Below are positions 18,072-26,633 of a stretch of DNA of 64,000 nucleotides, in pieces; the first letter of the stretch is position 1; every line of letters begins with the position of its first letter. The notes below the pieces were generated by a model that searched no databases, had not been told where the DNA came from, and saw only the letters and a list, made by a program, of their open reading frames with translations. The translations under genes were made by a program, and so were the position numbers. Where the stretch lies: the NCBI GenBank assembly GCA_964402975.1, contig CAYOEM010000006.1, forward strand, positions 85,205-149,204, written 5' to 3'. The DNA comes from CAMDKS01 sp964402975 (GTDB lineage: Bacteria; Bdellovibrionota_B; Oligoflexia; Oligoflexales; RGVZ01).

Positions 18072-19301
18072 ATGGCACGTCCGTCTTTTTCATTTTCGTT
18101 TCTTAGACGAGGGTTTTTAGGGGGCCTTGTTGCCATCCTAATCCTGATTGTCTGCCTTGAATTCCTTGTGATCTTGAACCTTAATCGAATCAGTAGTCAG
18201 CAGTACTCCAAGATTCAAAACCTGCTGGAGCCCCACCGTCCGAAAATAAATCTAGATACACTTCATCGTTTGAGGCGCGAAGCGCTGTCTCGGGCCGCGC
18301 TTTACGATGAACTAATCAAGCGCGATATGCTCTTAGATGGAATGGTCGTGAATCGAGGCGCAAAGGGTGAGCCCGAAGGAATATGTGATAGTTTACTTTT
18401 CTCGTCTCTACGATTTTACGCACTCGAGCGACTCGGTTTTAAACGTTCCGCTAACGATGCATGGACCAGTGTCCTGGGTAGTCGCACAGGAGCCCAGTGG
18501 CAGAGACATCCGCGATGCGGTAAAAGTCTCTCTCGTGACATGCTTATGGGTGTTTTGGTTGCTCTAAAGGCAAACCCCGAAAACGGAACAACTGTCTTTC
18601 GGGATATGCTTCATGAAATTGACCGACAAAATGGTTTTATTGATGACGGTCCAATTTATGTCAGTTGGTTATCGCCTGGCGTGGCTGGCTTAATGCGCAT
18701 GGAGGCAGAGCGGCGAAAAATTCCTTACGACGAATGGCCATGGATACTGAAGCAGTCATTTTCCTCGATCGAGTATGACGGATTATTTTTGAAGGAGGGT
18801 TATCAGTCGCACCTTGCTGGCCTCGGTCTTTGGCTTGAGATGTACCACAAGGAGCATGTTGAATGGTTCAACCCACGAAGTCTACTCGGGGCTATGGCTC
18901 GACTGACAGGAGAGCCATCGTCGCTCGATACAACATTGGATGATCGGCGTAGGCAGTGGATTGCGGGGACATTGAGTTCATTGTCTGGCGCCAATCTTTT
19001 CTTTGATTGGCTTGAGTATAGAACAAATGGAATTTATCAGGTGGACTCGGAAATTAAACTCTTGTCCGAGTTGCTAGCTATGCCACAATTTCCCGTGACA
19101 CGCCTTCCCATGGATTGCGACCGGGCTGCCGATTACCTCTGGCAGCGGCGCGACAAAGAGGCGATCCCAGTTGCCAGGCAGTGCGGACGCACCTATGCGG
19201 GCGTTGATTTCTTATGGATGGCAGCCATTTTAGGGGCCGGAGACGGTGAGTTAAATCCTGAGGACATTCCGGTAGATCCGTCCATAAATTTGAGCCATTG
19301 A
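18072..19301 (+). CDS. membrane-anchored protein of unknown function
   Basis: This protein of about 409 residues has one strong N-terminal transmembrane segment (GGLVAILILIVCLEFLVIL) after a basic Arg-containing start. A predicted periplasmic, largely helical domain follows. Recurrent patterns such as SLLFSSLRFYALERLGF, WLSPGVAGLMRMEAER and SHLAGLGLWLEMYHKEH suggest stacked helices, as in an alpha/alpha toroid, but I recognise no family and no clear catalytic motif. Four Cys are spread through the domain. The ATG at 18072 is preferred over a TTG at 18000 because it precedes the signal anchor directly. Its stop overlaps a possible TTG start of the YkgJ-like gene, and hemW overlaps that in turn, so the three form a tight plus-strand unit. 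Confidence 0.7.
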   Translation: MARPSFSFSFLRRGFLGGLVAILILIVCLEFLVILNLNRISSQQYSKIQNLLEPHRPKINLDTLHRLRREALSRAALYDELIKRDMLLDGMVVNRGAKGEPEGICDSLLFSSLRFYALERLGFKRSANDAWTSVLGSRTGAQWQRHPRCGKSLSRDMLMGVLVALKANPENGTTVFRDMLHEIDRQNGFIDDGPIYVSWLSPGVAGLMRMEAERRKIPYDEWPWILKQSFSSIEYDGLFLKEGYQSHLAGLGLWLEMYHKEHVEWFNPRSLLGAMARLTGEPSSLDTTLDDRRRQWIAGTLSSLSGANLFFDWLEYRTNGIYQVDSEIKLLSELLAMPQFPVTRLPMDCDRAADYLWQRRDKEAIPVARQCGRTYAGVDFLWMAAILGAGDGELNPEDIPVDPSINLSH

Positions 19302-19336
19302 TCTTTGGAAGAAGTCGAGATAGGTCTTTGGGTCTT

Positions 19337-19753
19337 ATGGTTGATATTGACCGCCCATCGACATGGACAAAATTCAAACCAAGCCTTTGCTCAGGATGTA
19401 ACGGCAACTGTTGCAAGCTGCACGTAGATGCTCGTATTCCAGACCTCTTGCGCCTTGGTCTTCTGAGCCAAGATGAAGCTCTTTGGTCGGCGAAGAAAAT
19501 CGCTAGAAAGCTTGAGGGTATGAAAATGATTCAGTCCTACCGAGCAAGTACTATGAAATTCACTCTGGCTCAGAGGATTAATCACGACTGCATTTTCCTG
19601 GATGAAAACACCAGACTTTGCACGGTCTACGAGAATCGACCCGATGTTTGTCGAAAATTTCCCGAAGTTGGGCCAAGGCCAGGCTGGTGCCCTGAATCGA
19701 GAAAGAAACCCGTGTTAAAGAAACCCAACGCACGCCAGGGCTTAAATCCATGA
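19337..19753 (+). CDS. YkgJ-family cysteine cluster protein
   Basis: This 138-residue cytosolic protein belongs to the YkgJ / UPF0153 putative zinc- or iron-binding family. The family pattern is clear: CSGCNGNCCKLHVDA near the N-terminus, then HDCIFLD, then RLCTVYENRPDVCRKFPEVG, with a final Cys in PGWC. The eight cysteines could bind zinc or an Fe-S cluster; the molecular function of the family is not settled. An ATG at 19337 gives a standard N-terminus; a TTG at 19298 overlapping the upstream stop would add 13 residues. The 3' end overlaps the hemW start by four bases (ATGA). The context with an Fe-S radical-SAM protein gene is suggestive, not proof, of a metal-related role. Confidence 0.82.
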   Translation: MVDIDRPSTWTKFKPSLCSGCNGNCCKLHVDARIPDLLRLGLLSQDEALWSAKKIARKLEGMKMIQSYRASTMKFTLAQRINHDCIFLDENTRLCTVYENRPDVCRKFPEVGPRPGWCPESRKKPVLKKPNARQGLNP

Positions 19754-20952
19754 CAAGCATGGCTCCTCTCGGATTATACGTTCATATTCCTTTTTGCTCG
19801 GCCATTTGTCACTATTGTGACTTTGCAAAGACGGCCAATTACAGCGATGAACACGTAGCCCAATATTTCTCCCATCTTGAGCGTCAAATATTTGAGTGGA
19901 AACGTTTTCTGTCGCCAACGCAAAAATTTTCCTCGGTTTTTTTTGGAGGCGGCACGCCGGGTCTCTTTAGTCACCAATACGAAGGGCTGATGACATTGAT
20001 CCACGACATGAGCTTATCAGGAGCAGAAATGTCTCTCGAGGCTAACCCTGACAATGTCACTGAAGATGCCATTTCCAGATGGCGTAGCCTCGGATTTAAT
20101 AGATTAAGTATTGGCGTACAAACGTTTGATCCACGCGGGCTCAAAGATTTAACCCGTACCCATTCTGCCCAAGGGGCTATTGAAGCTCTTGAGCTGGCTG
20201 CAAAATATTTTCCGAAGTCTAACGGAGATTTAATTTATGGATGGGCCGGACAGGATGCGAGCAGTTGGGGCTCTGACCTTCGTCAGCTGGTCTCCACCGG
20301 TGTCAATCATATTAGCCTCTACTCCTTAACCTATGAGGGACAAACTCCTTTTGCGAGAGCTGAGCGGCGAGGGGTTCGGGTGCAAGCGCAGGATGATGTC
20401 TTAGCTCAATATTACGAGCTTGCGTGCGAGATTTTAGCAGATGCGGACTTTAATCACGAAGAAGTCAGTAACTGGTCTAAGCCGGGTGCGTCCTGTGATC
20501 ATAATTGGCTTTATTGGAGAGGACATCACTATGTGGGAGTCGGTGCCGGCGCCCACGGTTTTGTGGATGATCAATCGACCATTGGTTTGAGGTACAGTTA
20601 CCCTAGTAACTTTCGAGATCTTACACGACGAAATAATTCTGGGTCTTTGGATCACCTAGATAAACCGATGGACCTTGTTAAAACCTTTGGCGCTCAAATA
20701 GACGCTTCGCGTGATCTTGAATCATGGAAACTAGAATATGTTGGATGCGGTCTGCGTTGCAAAGACGGCATCGATCTTGTGCCGCTCGTGCAGCAGGGAT
20801 TTGTATTTAAACCAAACTCAAAAGTTCAGGTCGCTCTAGCCCAAGGTCTGATGGCGTTACAAGCCGATCGATTGTCTCTTGTAAACCGTGAGTGGTTTAG
20901 AGAGACGAGCTGGGCTTATGAGGTTTGTGATTCTCTCCAGATGCCCGGCTAA
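19750..20952 (+). CDS. hemW: HemW-like radical SAM protein (heme chaperone, coproporphyrinogen oxidase-like)
   Basis: The 400-residue protein has the HemN/HemW plan. YVHIPFC with CSAICHYC gives the CxxxCxYC site for a 4Fe-4S cluster and SAM. FFGGGTPGLF and EANPDN follow, then RLSIGVQTF, GDLIYGW and NHISLYSLT, and a C-terminal HemN_C-type region with NHNWLYW-like and YVGVGAGAHGF elements. The CxxxCxYC site lacks the extra downstream Cys of true HemN, and the length of about 400 fits HemW, which inserts heme into respiratory enzymes instead of oxidising coproporphyrinogen. The ATG overlaps the upstream stop. It is convergent with the M14 peptidase gene 18 bases away; no terminator hairpin is visible between them. 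Confidence 0.9.
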   Translation: MTSMAPLGLYVHIPFCSAICHYCDFAKTANYSDEHVAQYFSHLERQIFEWKRFLSPTQKFSSVFFGGGTPGLFSHQYEGLMTLIHDMSLSGAEMSLEANPDNVTEDAISRWRSLGFNRLSIGVQTFDPRGLKDLTRTHSAQGAIEALELAAKYFPKSNGDLIYGWAGQDASSWGSDLRQLVSTGVNHISLYSLTYEGQTPFARAERRGVRVQAQDDVLAQYYELACEILADADFNHEEVSNWSKPGASCDHNWLYWRGHHYVGVGAGAHGFVDDQSTIGLRYSYPSNFRDLTRRNNSGSLDHLDKPMDLVKTFGAQIDASRDLESWKLEYVGCGLRCKDGIDLVPLVQQGFVFKPNSKVQVALAQGLMALQADRLSLVNREWFRETSWAYEVCDSLQMPG

Positions 20953-20970
20953 TAAAGCGTCGGTTGTAGG

Positions 20971-22383
20971 TTACTTCCCAACAACCACCCGGTCAAACGT
21001 CCCGTCAAATACACGAGCTGTTTTAGTCAAAGTACCGATGATTCGTCCTCCGACGGAGATAGTCACATCCTGCGGACCTTCCATCGTTGGTCGATGTGCC
21101 ACGCCATTGTCGTAGCGCACAGTTCTATTTGCAGAGCCGATGCTGACTTCAAAGCTTGGCACTGGTCGACCCTGAGCATCGACGACTTCGAGGTGAAGGC
21201 CAGTTAGGGCTCTCTCGTGATACGCGAGCATCGCCTCTTGGTTTTCGCGCCAAGCGGTTGCTAGGTAAGACGCTTGCGGCCACTTGATGTAGGATAGCTC
21301 AACCGTAGCGTGCATGCTGCGGCGATACCAAATGGACCAGTCTTGCATGCCACCATCGACTTCATACCACTCATAGCCATAAGTCAGGCCGCGATCAAAT
21401 GTGCGATTCGCCTCCATCGTAGGATTGCTGTCCGCCCAAGTACGGCCCATGGAGCGAAGTAAAAGGTCATCTCCAAACCGCTCGCTTGCGCTACGGTTTG
21501 GCTTTGTGTCCCACGGTAAGTTAAAGCAAACCTCTCCACCGTGAAAGTTGATCGCTGCTGCGAAGTGATGCTGGCTGTGAAGATCCATGATGGCTTTGGT
21601 TTCGATGGCTCGGCCATTAGGGGTGTCGTAGTCATCACTTGTAAAATCCGGGAAGTCACGGTTTAGATCCACGCCGCGTGAGCTGTGCCTTTGACGAAGT
21701 TCAAAGCCGTCTGGATTCATCGAGGCGATGATAAACATCTTGCTGTTGTTGACTAAGTTGGTGACGCGGGCATTTTTGCCATATTCGTTTAATAGTCGAC
21801 GGATGTGGTAGATGGACAGTTCGCGACCCACGACTTCGTCGCCGTGCATATTTGCAATGTAAAGAAATTTAGGTTCGCGCTCGTCTGTATCCACGTTATC
21901 GCTAATGGTCATCATCCAAATTTCGCGACCCTGGGCTGACTTACCGACCGAGGTCAGCTTTGCGAGATCTGGGTGAGAGTCTGCGAGGTTACGCAGCTCG
22001 TCGGTGAGGGATTGGTAGTTATGATAATCTTCGGCTGGGGCTGGCTCATCACTTGGCAACTGTACTTCCTTGAGTGCAAACGGATCAAAACGGCCTTCAC
22101 TGACGGCAAGCGCGTCAAGTTTAATGATTCCGTCACGTTCGGAGGGTGACATGCTCTTTAGGATATCCGAGGGAATCCAGCCAAGAGCGTGTTCAGGAGT
22201 GCTGGCATGATCACGGTTGAAACCAGTGGCTCGCACCCAGTCTTTTGAGAGCATATGCGTTGGCACGCGAACGTACTCTGGTTTTGATTCGCTATCAGTT
22301 GATTTGATTAGGGACTCTGCTGCCGGGCCACATCCGGTTAAGCCAACAATTAAAAATGCAAAACTTAAAAGCTGACGAGCCAT
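20971..22383 (-). CDS. lipoprotein M14 zinc carboxypeptidase (carboxypeptidase N/E-like)
   Basis: This 470-residue exported metallopeptidase carries a lipoprotein signal ending in LTGC (Cys18). After a linker of about 100 residues, the M14 domain shows the zinc ligands His180 and Glu183 in NMHGDEVVGRE, substrate-binding NPDG and GVDLNRDFPDF, the third ligand His281 in INFHGGEVCFNLPWD, and the general base Glu362 in ATVELSYIKWP. A C-terminal domain of about 80 residues (LHLEVVDAQGRPVPSFEVSIG) resembles the transthyretin-like domain that follows the catalytic domain in M14B enzymes. It probably trims C-terminal residues from peptides outside the inner membrane. AAGGAG about nine bases upstream supports the start. 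It lies 109 bases downstream of pta on the same strand. Confidence 0.9.
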   Translation of the reverse strand: MARQLLSFAFLIVGLTGCGPAAESLIKSTDSESKPEYVRVPTHMLSKDWVRATGFNRDHASTPEHALGWIPSDILKSMSPSERDGIIKLDALAVSEGRFDPFALKEVQLPSDEPAPAEDYHNYQSLTDELRNLADSHPDLAKLTSVGKSAQGREIWMMTISDNVDTDEREPKFLYIANMHGDEVVGRELSIYHIRRLLNEYGKNARVTNLVNNSKMFIIASMNPDGFELRQRHSSRGVDLNRDFPDFTSDDYDTPNGRAIETKAIMDLHSQHHFAAAINFHGGEVCFNLPWDTKPNRSASERFGDDLLLRSMGRTWADSNPTMEANRTFDRGLTYGYEWYEVDGGMQDWSIWYRRSMHATVELSYIKWPQASYLATAWRENQEAMLAYHERALTGLHLEVVDAQGRPVPSFEVSIGSANRTVRYDNGVAHRPTMEGPQDVTISVGGRIIGTLTKTARVFDGTFDRVVVGK

Positions 22384-22492
22384 GATTCGAGTCTCCTTAA
22401 TTCCTTGGAAACAGTGACGCTTTATTAATTTAGAACACTTTGTTTTCTTGAGCCGTAGTCTAATGAATGGGCGTTAAGCCGCAACTAGATAT

Positions 22493-23497
22493 TTAGCGGG
22501 AGCGCAAAATATTTATGGCTGCAGACACGGCAATGTCTTCCGGGGTGGACCCTCGCGATAGATCGCTGTAGGGTTTTCCAACTCCTTGTAAAATCGGCCC
22601 ATAAGCGGAGAATCGGCCCAGTCGCTGGGTGATTTTGTAAGCAATATTACCAGCATCCAAATCTGGAAATACAAAGCAGTTAGCACGACCGGGTACCGGG
22701 CTGCCCGGGGCTTTTCGCTGACCAATGTCTTCAACGAAAGCGGCATCAAACTGAAGCTCACCGTCGGAATCAATATCAGGTGCTTTCTTTTTGAATAACG
22801 TCCATGCATCTATCATTTTTTGGGCGGCAGGATGTTGGGCGCTACCTTTCGTTGAGAAACTTAGGAACGCTACAACCGGAGTTTTCCCGGTCAATTTTTT
22901 AAGCGTGTCACAGCTTGCCAGAGCAATGTCAGCAAGTTGCTGCGGGCTCGGGTCAATCACAACGCCGCAATCGGCAAAAACGTACGTCTCATTCACCCGG
23001 TCTTGATCCGATTGAGACGCGCGGTCCATGATAAAACTTCCACTGATGGTTCTCATGCCTGGTGTGAGTCCAACCGTTGAAATGGCCGCACGAATGACCT
23101 CGGCTGTGGTCGCTACGCAGCCTGCCACCACACAGTCTGCGTCCCCTGAATCAAGTAAAGCTCCCGCAACATACAGAGGATTAAATGCCACGGATTCAAT
23201 GACATCCGGGTCATTTGGTTTATTTTTACGCAGAAGTTGGGTGGAGCATGTTTCTCTCGTAAGCCTCGCCAAGGAGGGTTCTCGGCAATCTAGCCATTCG
23301 ATCACTGGGTCCGCCGGGCTAGTTTTGGGCACGTCGCGCGTCGTTAGAAGAGTGACCTTCTTGGCTAGTTTTAGATCGCTTAAAATTTGAGCGGCTTTTA
23401 AGACTCGTGGATCGTCGCCTTCCGGCAAAACGACCCGTCCTGGTAGTTGTCTGCAGCGATTAAAAATATCCAAAATAAAGGGCGTCTGTAAATCCAT
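22493..23497 (-). CDS. pta: phosphate acetyltransferase
   Basis: This 334-residue cytosolic enzyme interconverts acetyl-CoA and acetyl phosphate. It is the short single-domain Pta type without the N-terminal P-loop domain of enterobacterial Pta. Motifs include VVLPEGDDPRVL at the N-terminus, NPLYVAGALL, the VFADCGVVIDPS segment, SFSTKGSA, and the C-terminal GPILQGVGKPYSDLSRG. No acetate kinase gene is in the window, so direction and partner are unresolved. It is divergent from the EAL gene, with 207 bases between them. Ribosome site is weak. Phosphate butyryltransferases share the fold, but the GP(I/L)LQG...DLSRG block favours Pta. Confidence 0.92.
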   Translation of the reverse strand: MDLQTPFILDIFNRCRQLPGRVVLPEGDDPRVLKAAQILSDLKLAKKVTLLTTRDVPKTSPADPVIEWLDCREPSLARLTRETCSTQLLRKNKPNDPDVIESVAFNPLYVAGALLDSGDADCVVAGCVATTAEVIRAAISTVGLTPGMRTISGSFIMDRASQSDQDRVNETYVFADCGVVIDPSPQQLADIALASCDTLKKLTGKTPVVAFLSFSTKGSAQHPAAQKMIDAWTLFKKKAPDIDSDGELQFDAAFVEDIGQRKAPGSPVPGRANCFVFPDLDAGNIAYKITQRLGRFSAYGPILQGVGKPYSDLSRGSTPEDIAVSAAINILRSR

Positions 23498-23704
23498 ATA
23501 ACCAGCCGAAATTATAAGCTAAACATCGATAGATTTTGCTTTGTCTAAAATTACCGCAAAACGCTTAACATACTGCGATTTCTGGTCTGCAGGGGACATC
23601 GCGCTCTACTTATCCACAATCTCTGTGGATTTAATCAGACCTTTGAAATCTACCAAAAAGTTCAGAATCCTCCAACTAAAGCTTCGCCGGCGCTTGCCGA
23701 AAAA

Positions 23705-25504
23705 ATGACGTTGCTGAGACGAATGATCGAGGCTCTGGGGACACATCTGATGATCTGTTTGGTTACATCTAACACTAAACTTCGTGATGAGCTAACAAAG
23801 CTTTTCAATGAAGCGTCCATCAACTATCGCGAAGTGGATCCGTCATCGGAACTTGTCTTGACCTCTTTGTACGACTCAGCGGTCACGGCCGTTATTGTGG
23901 ACGCTATGACGGTCAGGATGGAGCAGTCAGCTTGGATCGACATGCTAGGAAGCTTAGCAAGGCGTTTGCCGGTTTTTGTGCTAGGACGCTACTCAACGGC
24001 TCCAAAACTTTCCGGTAACCAGAGTGCCGAGCTCCTCGGTTGGATCGAAGACATGCAAGCCGGCACCATCATGTCGATGCTCCAGGCGGCAGGCGTCCTA
24101 AGCTCAGCACACAAATCTTTTGTGCCCGCAAATATTCCCATTTTTAATATGCAAGTGCCCTTACACATGATCCAGGGTAACGGTGCCCTAAGTATGCTGG
24201 TCATCAACACATCTGGGTTTCGCAAGATTTCAGTTGAATTCGGTTTTGAGGTCTATCAGAAGCTGCAGGATTTTTTCCAGAGATTGCTTTTTGAAATGTG
24301 GGGACAGCAGGGTAGCTTCCGTCGTCATGACATCATTATGCGTCGATCTGTCAACAGCAATACTTATTATGTGTTTCTTGAGCAAAGCAGGATATCACGC
24401 ACTGTGCCTGCACCAGGCGTATTAGAGAAAGTCGCGGATCGACTCACGCTTAAAATTCAACAAATGATTTGGGCAGAAATATTCAAACCTCGCGATCAAA
24501 GACGCATTCCTGACTGTATCAGTGTGCTGCCTGATTTTTCCCTGGGGCATTCCACGGCCTTACACAACCCCTGCCTTGATACAGTTGATGTGATTGAACA
24601 TCTGATTGAGACGGCGACGGATGTTGCGAAAGCGCAAATGCGCAGAGTTCGAGATAGAGAACGCGAAATTCTCCAGACGATTATTCATAGTCGCGAGATT
24701 CTTTACCCCAATTATCAAGCCGTATTTGATTTGCGAAAACTAACTAAAGATAAAGTCGACCAAGTGAAGGCAGCGCAAAGCATCTCTCCGGTTGCCGATG
24801 TCTTGTATGGTTTTGAGTCGTTGATCCGCGTCCGAAAAGAGCTTTTAGAGGAGAAATTAGCGGGTGATCATTTGGTTCATATGGATTTCAAATTATTAAG
24901 GCCCGATATCCTGTTTGCGATGGCCGCCCATAGCAAAGTGGCTCTTGAGCTCGATCAGCTGTGTCTGGGACTTGGAGTTGCGGGTGCCGTTGAACTTCCA
25001 GGACCATTGATGGTGAACATTCTGCCTCGAAATCTTATGCATCTAGAGCGCCTCAGTCATCTTTTGACACCGCGCGGTAATCTTGTTTTTGAAATCAGCG
25101 AGTCCGAGGGTTTCTCGAATCCTCGCCAAATGGATAAAATTCGGTCCTACGTTGAGAAGATAGATTGTCTTATCGCAGCCGACGACTTTGGCAAGGGGCA
25201 TGCTAGTATTGAGAGGGTTATAAAAATGCGTCCCGCCCTGATCAAACTCGACCGCAGTTTGGTGGAGAGGATCCAATCCGAGCCTGCGAAGAAGATTTTC
25301 GTTGAAGGCATTGTCAAGGCTGCAAAAATGGTCAACGCAAAGGTTCTGGCTGAGGGTATTGAGACTTGGGAGGAGGCATCCACCGTCCAGGCTATCGGGG
25401 TGGATTTAATCCAGGGCTTCTTGCTTCACCGACCCGAGTCGCTTGAGAAAATTCTCGAGCAGCTTAAAGCAGCGGCTCAGCAAAACCTGGGAAGCGTCGC
25501 CTAA
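23705..25504 (+). CDS. EAL-domain c-di-GMP phosphodiesterase with degenerate N-terminal modules
   Basis: This 599-residue soluble protein probably hydrolyses c-di-GMP. Residues about 16-130 look like a response-regulator-type fold without a clear phospho-acceptor. Residues 155-330 resemble a degenerate GGDEF domain with no GGDEF motif. The EAL domain (345-590) keeps the key residues: Glu371 in FESL (the EAL position), Asn428 in MVNILP, Glu453 in FEISES, the Asp483-Asp484 pair in DDFGKGHAS, Lys504 in IKLDRS, Glu540/Glu543 in LAEGIET, and Gln560 in IQGFLLHRP. This favours an active phosphodiesterase. Start is uncertain: ATGs at 23723 and 23750 are in frame, and the last one has a GGGGA upstream and begins right at the fold. 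Divergent from pta. Confidence 0.85.
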   Translation: MTLLRRMIEALGTHLMICLVTSNTKLRDELTKLFNEASINYREVDPSSELVLTSLYDSAVTAVIVDAMTVRMEQSAWIDMLGSLARRLPVFVLGRYSTAPKLSGNQSAELLGWIEDMQAGTIMSMLQAAGVLSSAHKSFVPANIPIFNMQVPLHMIQGNGALSMLVINTSGFRKISVEFGFEVYQKLQDFFQRLLFEMWGQQGSFRRHDIIMRRSVNSNTYYVFLEQSRISRTVPAPGVLEKVADRLTLKIQQMIWAEIFKPRDQRRIPDCISVLPDFSLGHSTALHNPCLDTVDVIEHLIETATDVAKAQMRRVRDREREILQTIIHSREILYPNYQAVFDLRKLTKDKVDQVKAAQSISPVADVLYGFESLIRVRKELLEEKLAGDHLVHMDFKLLRPDILFAMAAHSKVALELDQLCLGLGVAGAVELPGPLMVNILPRNLMHLERLSHLLTPRGNLVFEISESEGFSNPRQMDKIRSYVEKIDCLIAADDFGKGHASIERVIKMRPALIKLDRSLVERIQSEPAKKIFVEGIVKAAKMVNAKVLAEGIETWEEASTVQAIGVDLIQGFLLHRPESLEKILEQLKAAAQQNLGSVA

Positions 25505-25544
25505 ACGATCCGTTTGTATACCGTCGCATTCTTTCGCAGTTCAT

Positions 25545-25550
25545 TATAAT
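25545..25550 (+). promoter_or_regulatory. candidate -10 box upstream of ddl
   Basis: A perfect TATAAT lies 42 bases before the ddl start and after the EAL gene stop. No good -35 hexamer lies at a 16-18 base spacing, so the element is only a candidate. It would give ddl its own promoter, separate from the EAL gene. Confidence 0.35.
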
Positions 25551-25591
25551 ATATCCTGGTCGGAGACGTCAGACGTCCCGATGGAGGATCG

Positions 25592-26617
25592 ATGTCAGAC
25601 AATAGTAAAGTTATCGTTTTATTTGGTGGAAGCAGTAGTGAGCGAAGAGTGTCTGTTGCCTCGGCACAGCATCTTTCTTCGATTATTCCATACGCTGAAC
25701 TTTGGTTTTGGTCGCCAAATGGCGCAGTACTGCGTGTGAACCCGGATGATCTTTCTTCGCACCAGAATCCCTACGATTCTGATTTTAACCCCACGCGTGT
25801 CGATAAGATCGGGGCTGACATTGACGAGGCTTTGGGCTTTGTAGGCCAGTCAGTCGTTTATTTAGGGCTACATGGCGGTGATGGTGAAAATGGTTGGCTT
25901 CAGACAAAACTGGAGTCCAGAAACGTTCGCTTTACAGCGTCTGGTTCCGTGTCTAGCAAGCTTTCGATGCATAAATCCGAATCGAAAGATGTCGTGAAGG
26001 CTAGGGGGGTCCTGGTCGCAAGACAGCTTCTTTTTACTCCCAGCCAGTCAGATTTAAGGGATTTACTTAAGTTTCAGGAGACGGTCGGATCTCTGGTGAT
26101 CAAGCCAGCATGTGACGGATCAAGTGCGGGGCTTGCTTTTATTAAGGATGCATCAGGCTGTAAGACCTGGTTTGAAAAGCACGCCAAATCATCCGATCCT
26201 TGGCTCGCAGAAGAAGAGCTCGTGGGCCGGGAATTGACGGTGGGCGTTATCATGCATCGAGGGCTCCTTATGGCGTTGCCGCCATCGGAAGTCATTCTCG
26301 ATAAGAATGCTCGCTTTGATTTTCAAGCAAAATATCATGGTGTCGGTAATAGGGAGATTACCCCAGCGCAGCTGTCTGCCAGGCAGTGTGCCTCGGCGCA
26401 AGCCGTGTCTTTAATCGCCCATGCTTCGATAGGTTGTTTCGGATACACGCGTACTGACATGATCATGACATCAAAAGGAATTTATTATCTTGAGACTAAT
26501 ACTCTTCCGGGCATGACAAAAGCTAGTTTTATTCCGCAACAATTACGCGCTGCAGGAATTGATCTACGGGACTTTGTTGAATCTCAGATTGAGCTGGCCC
26601 AAAAACGTTATGAGTGA
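25592..26617 (+). CDS. ddl: D-alanine--D-alanine ligase
   Basis: This 341-residue ATP-grasp enzyme makes D-Ala-D-Ala for peptidoglycan precursors in the cytosol. Visible elements: LFGGSSSERRVSVASA at the N-terminus, YLGLHGGDGENG, the ATP-binding VIKPACDGSSAG, EEELVGRELTVGV, the AKYHG...EITPA segment of the active-site loop, and the metal/substrate block LETNTLPGMTKAS. In place of the common R(V/I)DF it has RTDMIM, and the loop lacks the usual YDY-type Tyr, so it is a somewhat divergent Ddl. The ATG follows GGAGG six bases upstream. It functions with the elongation operon encoded at 45.6-53.4 kb. A D-Ala-D-X ligase cannot be fully excluded. Confidence 0.88.
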   Translation: MSDNSKVIVLFGGSSSERRVSVASAQHLSSIIPYAELWFWSPNGAVLRVNPDDLSSHQNPYDSDFNPTRVDKIGADIDEALGFVGQSVVYLGLHGGDGENGWLQTKLESRNVRFTASGSVSSKLSMHKSESKDVVKARGVLVARQLLFTPSQSDLRDLLKFQETVGSLVIKPACDGSSAGLAFIKDASGCKTWFEKHAKSSDPWLAEEELVGRELTVGVIMHRGLLMALPPSEVILDKNARFDFQAKYHGVGNREITPAQLSARQCASAQAVSLIAHASIGCFGYTRTDMIMTSKGIYYLETNTLPGMTKASFIPQQLRAAGIDLRDFVESQIELAQKRYE

Positions 26618-26633
26618 TCTTCGTATTTTCTAG

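Noticed and set aside
24100..24700. Active diguanylate cyclase domain in the EAL protein
   Set aside because: No GG(D/E)EF signature or GTP-binding motif is present in the region.
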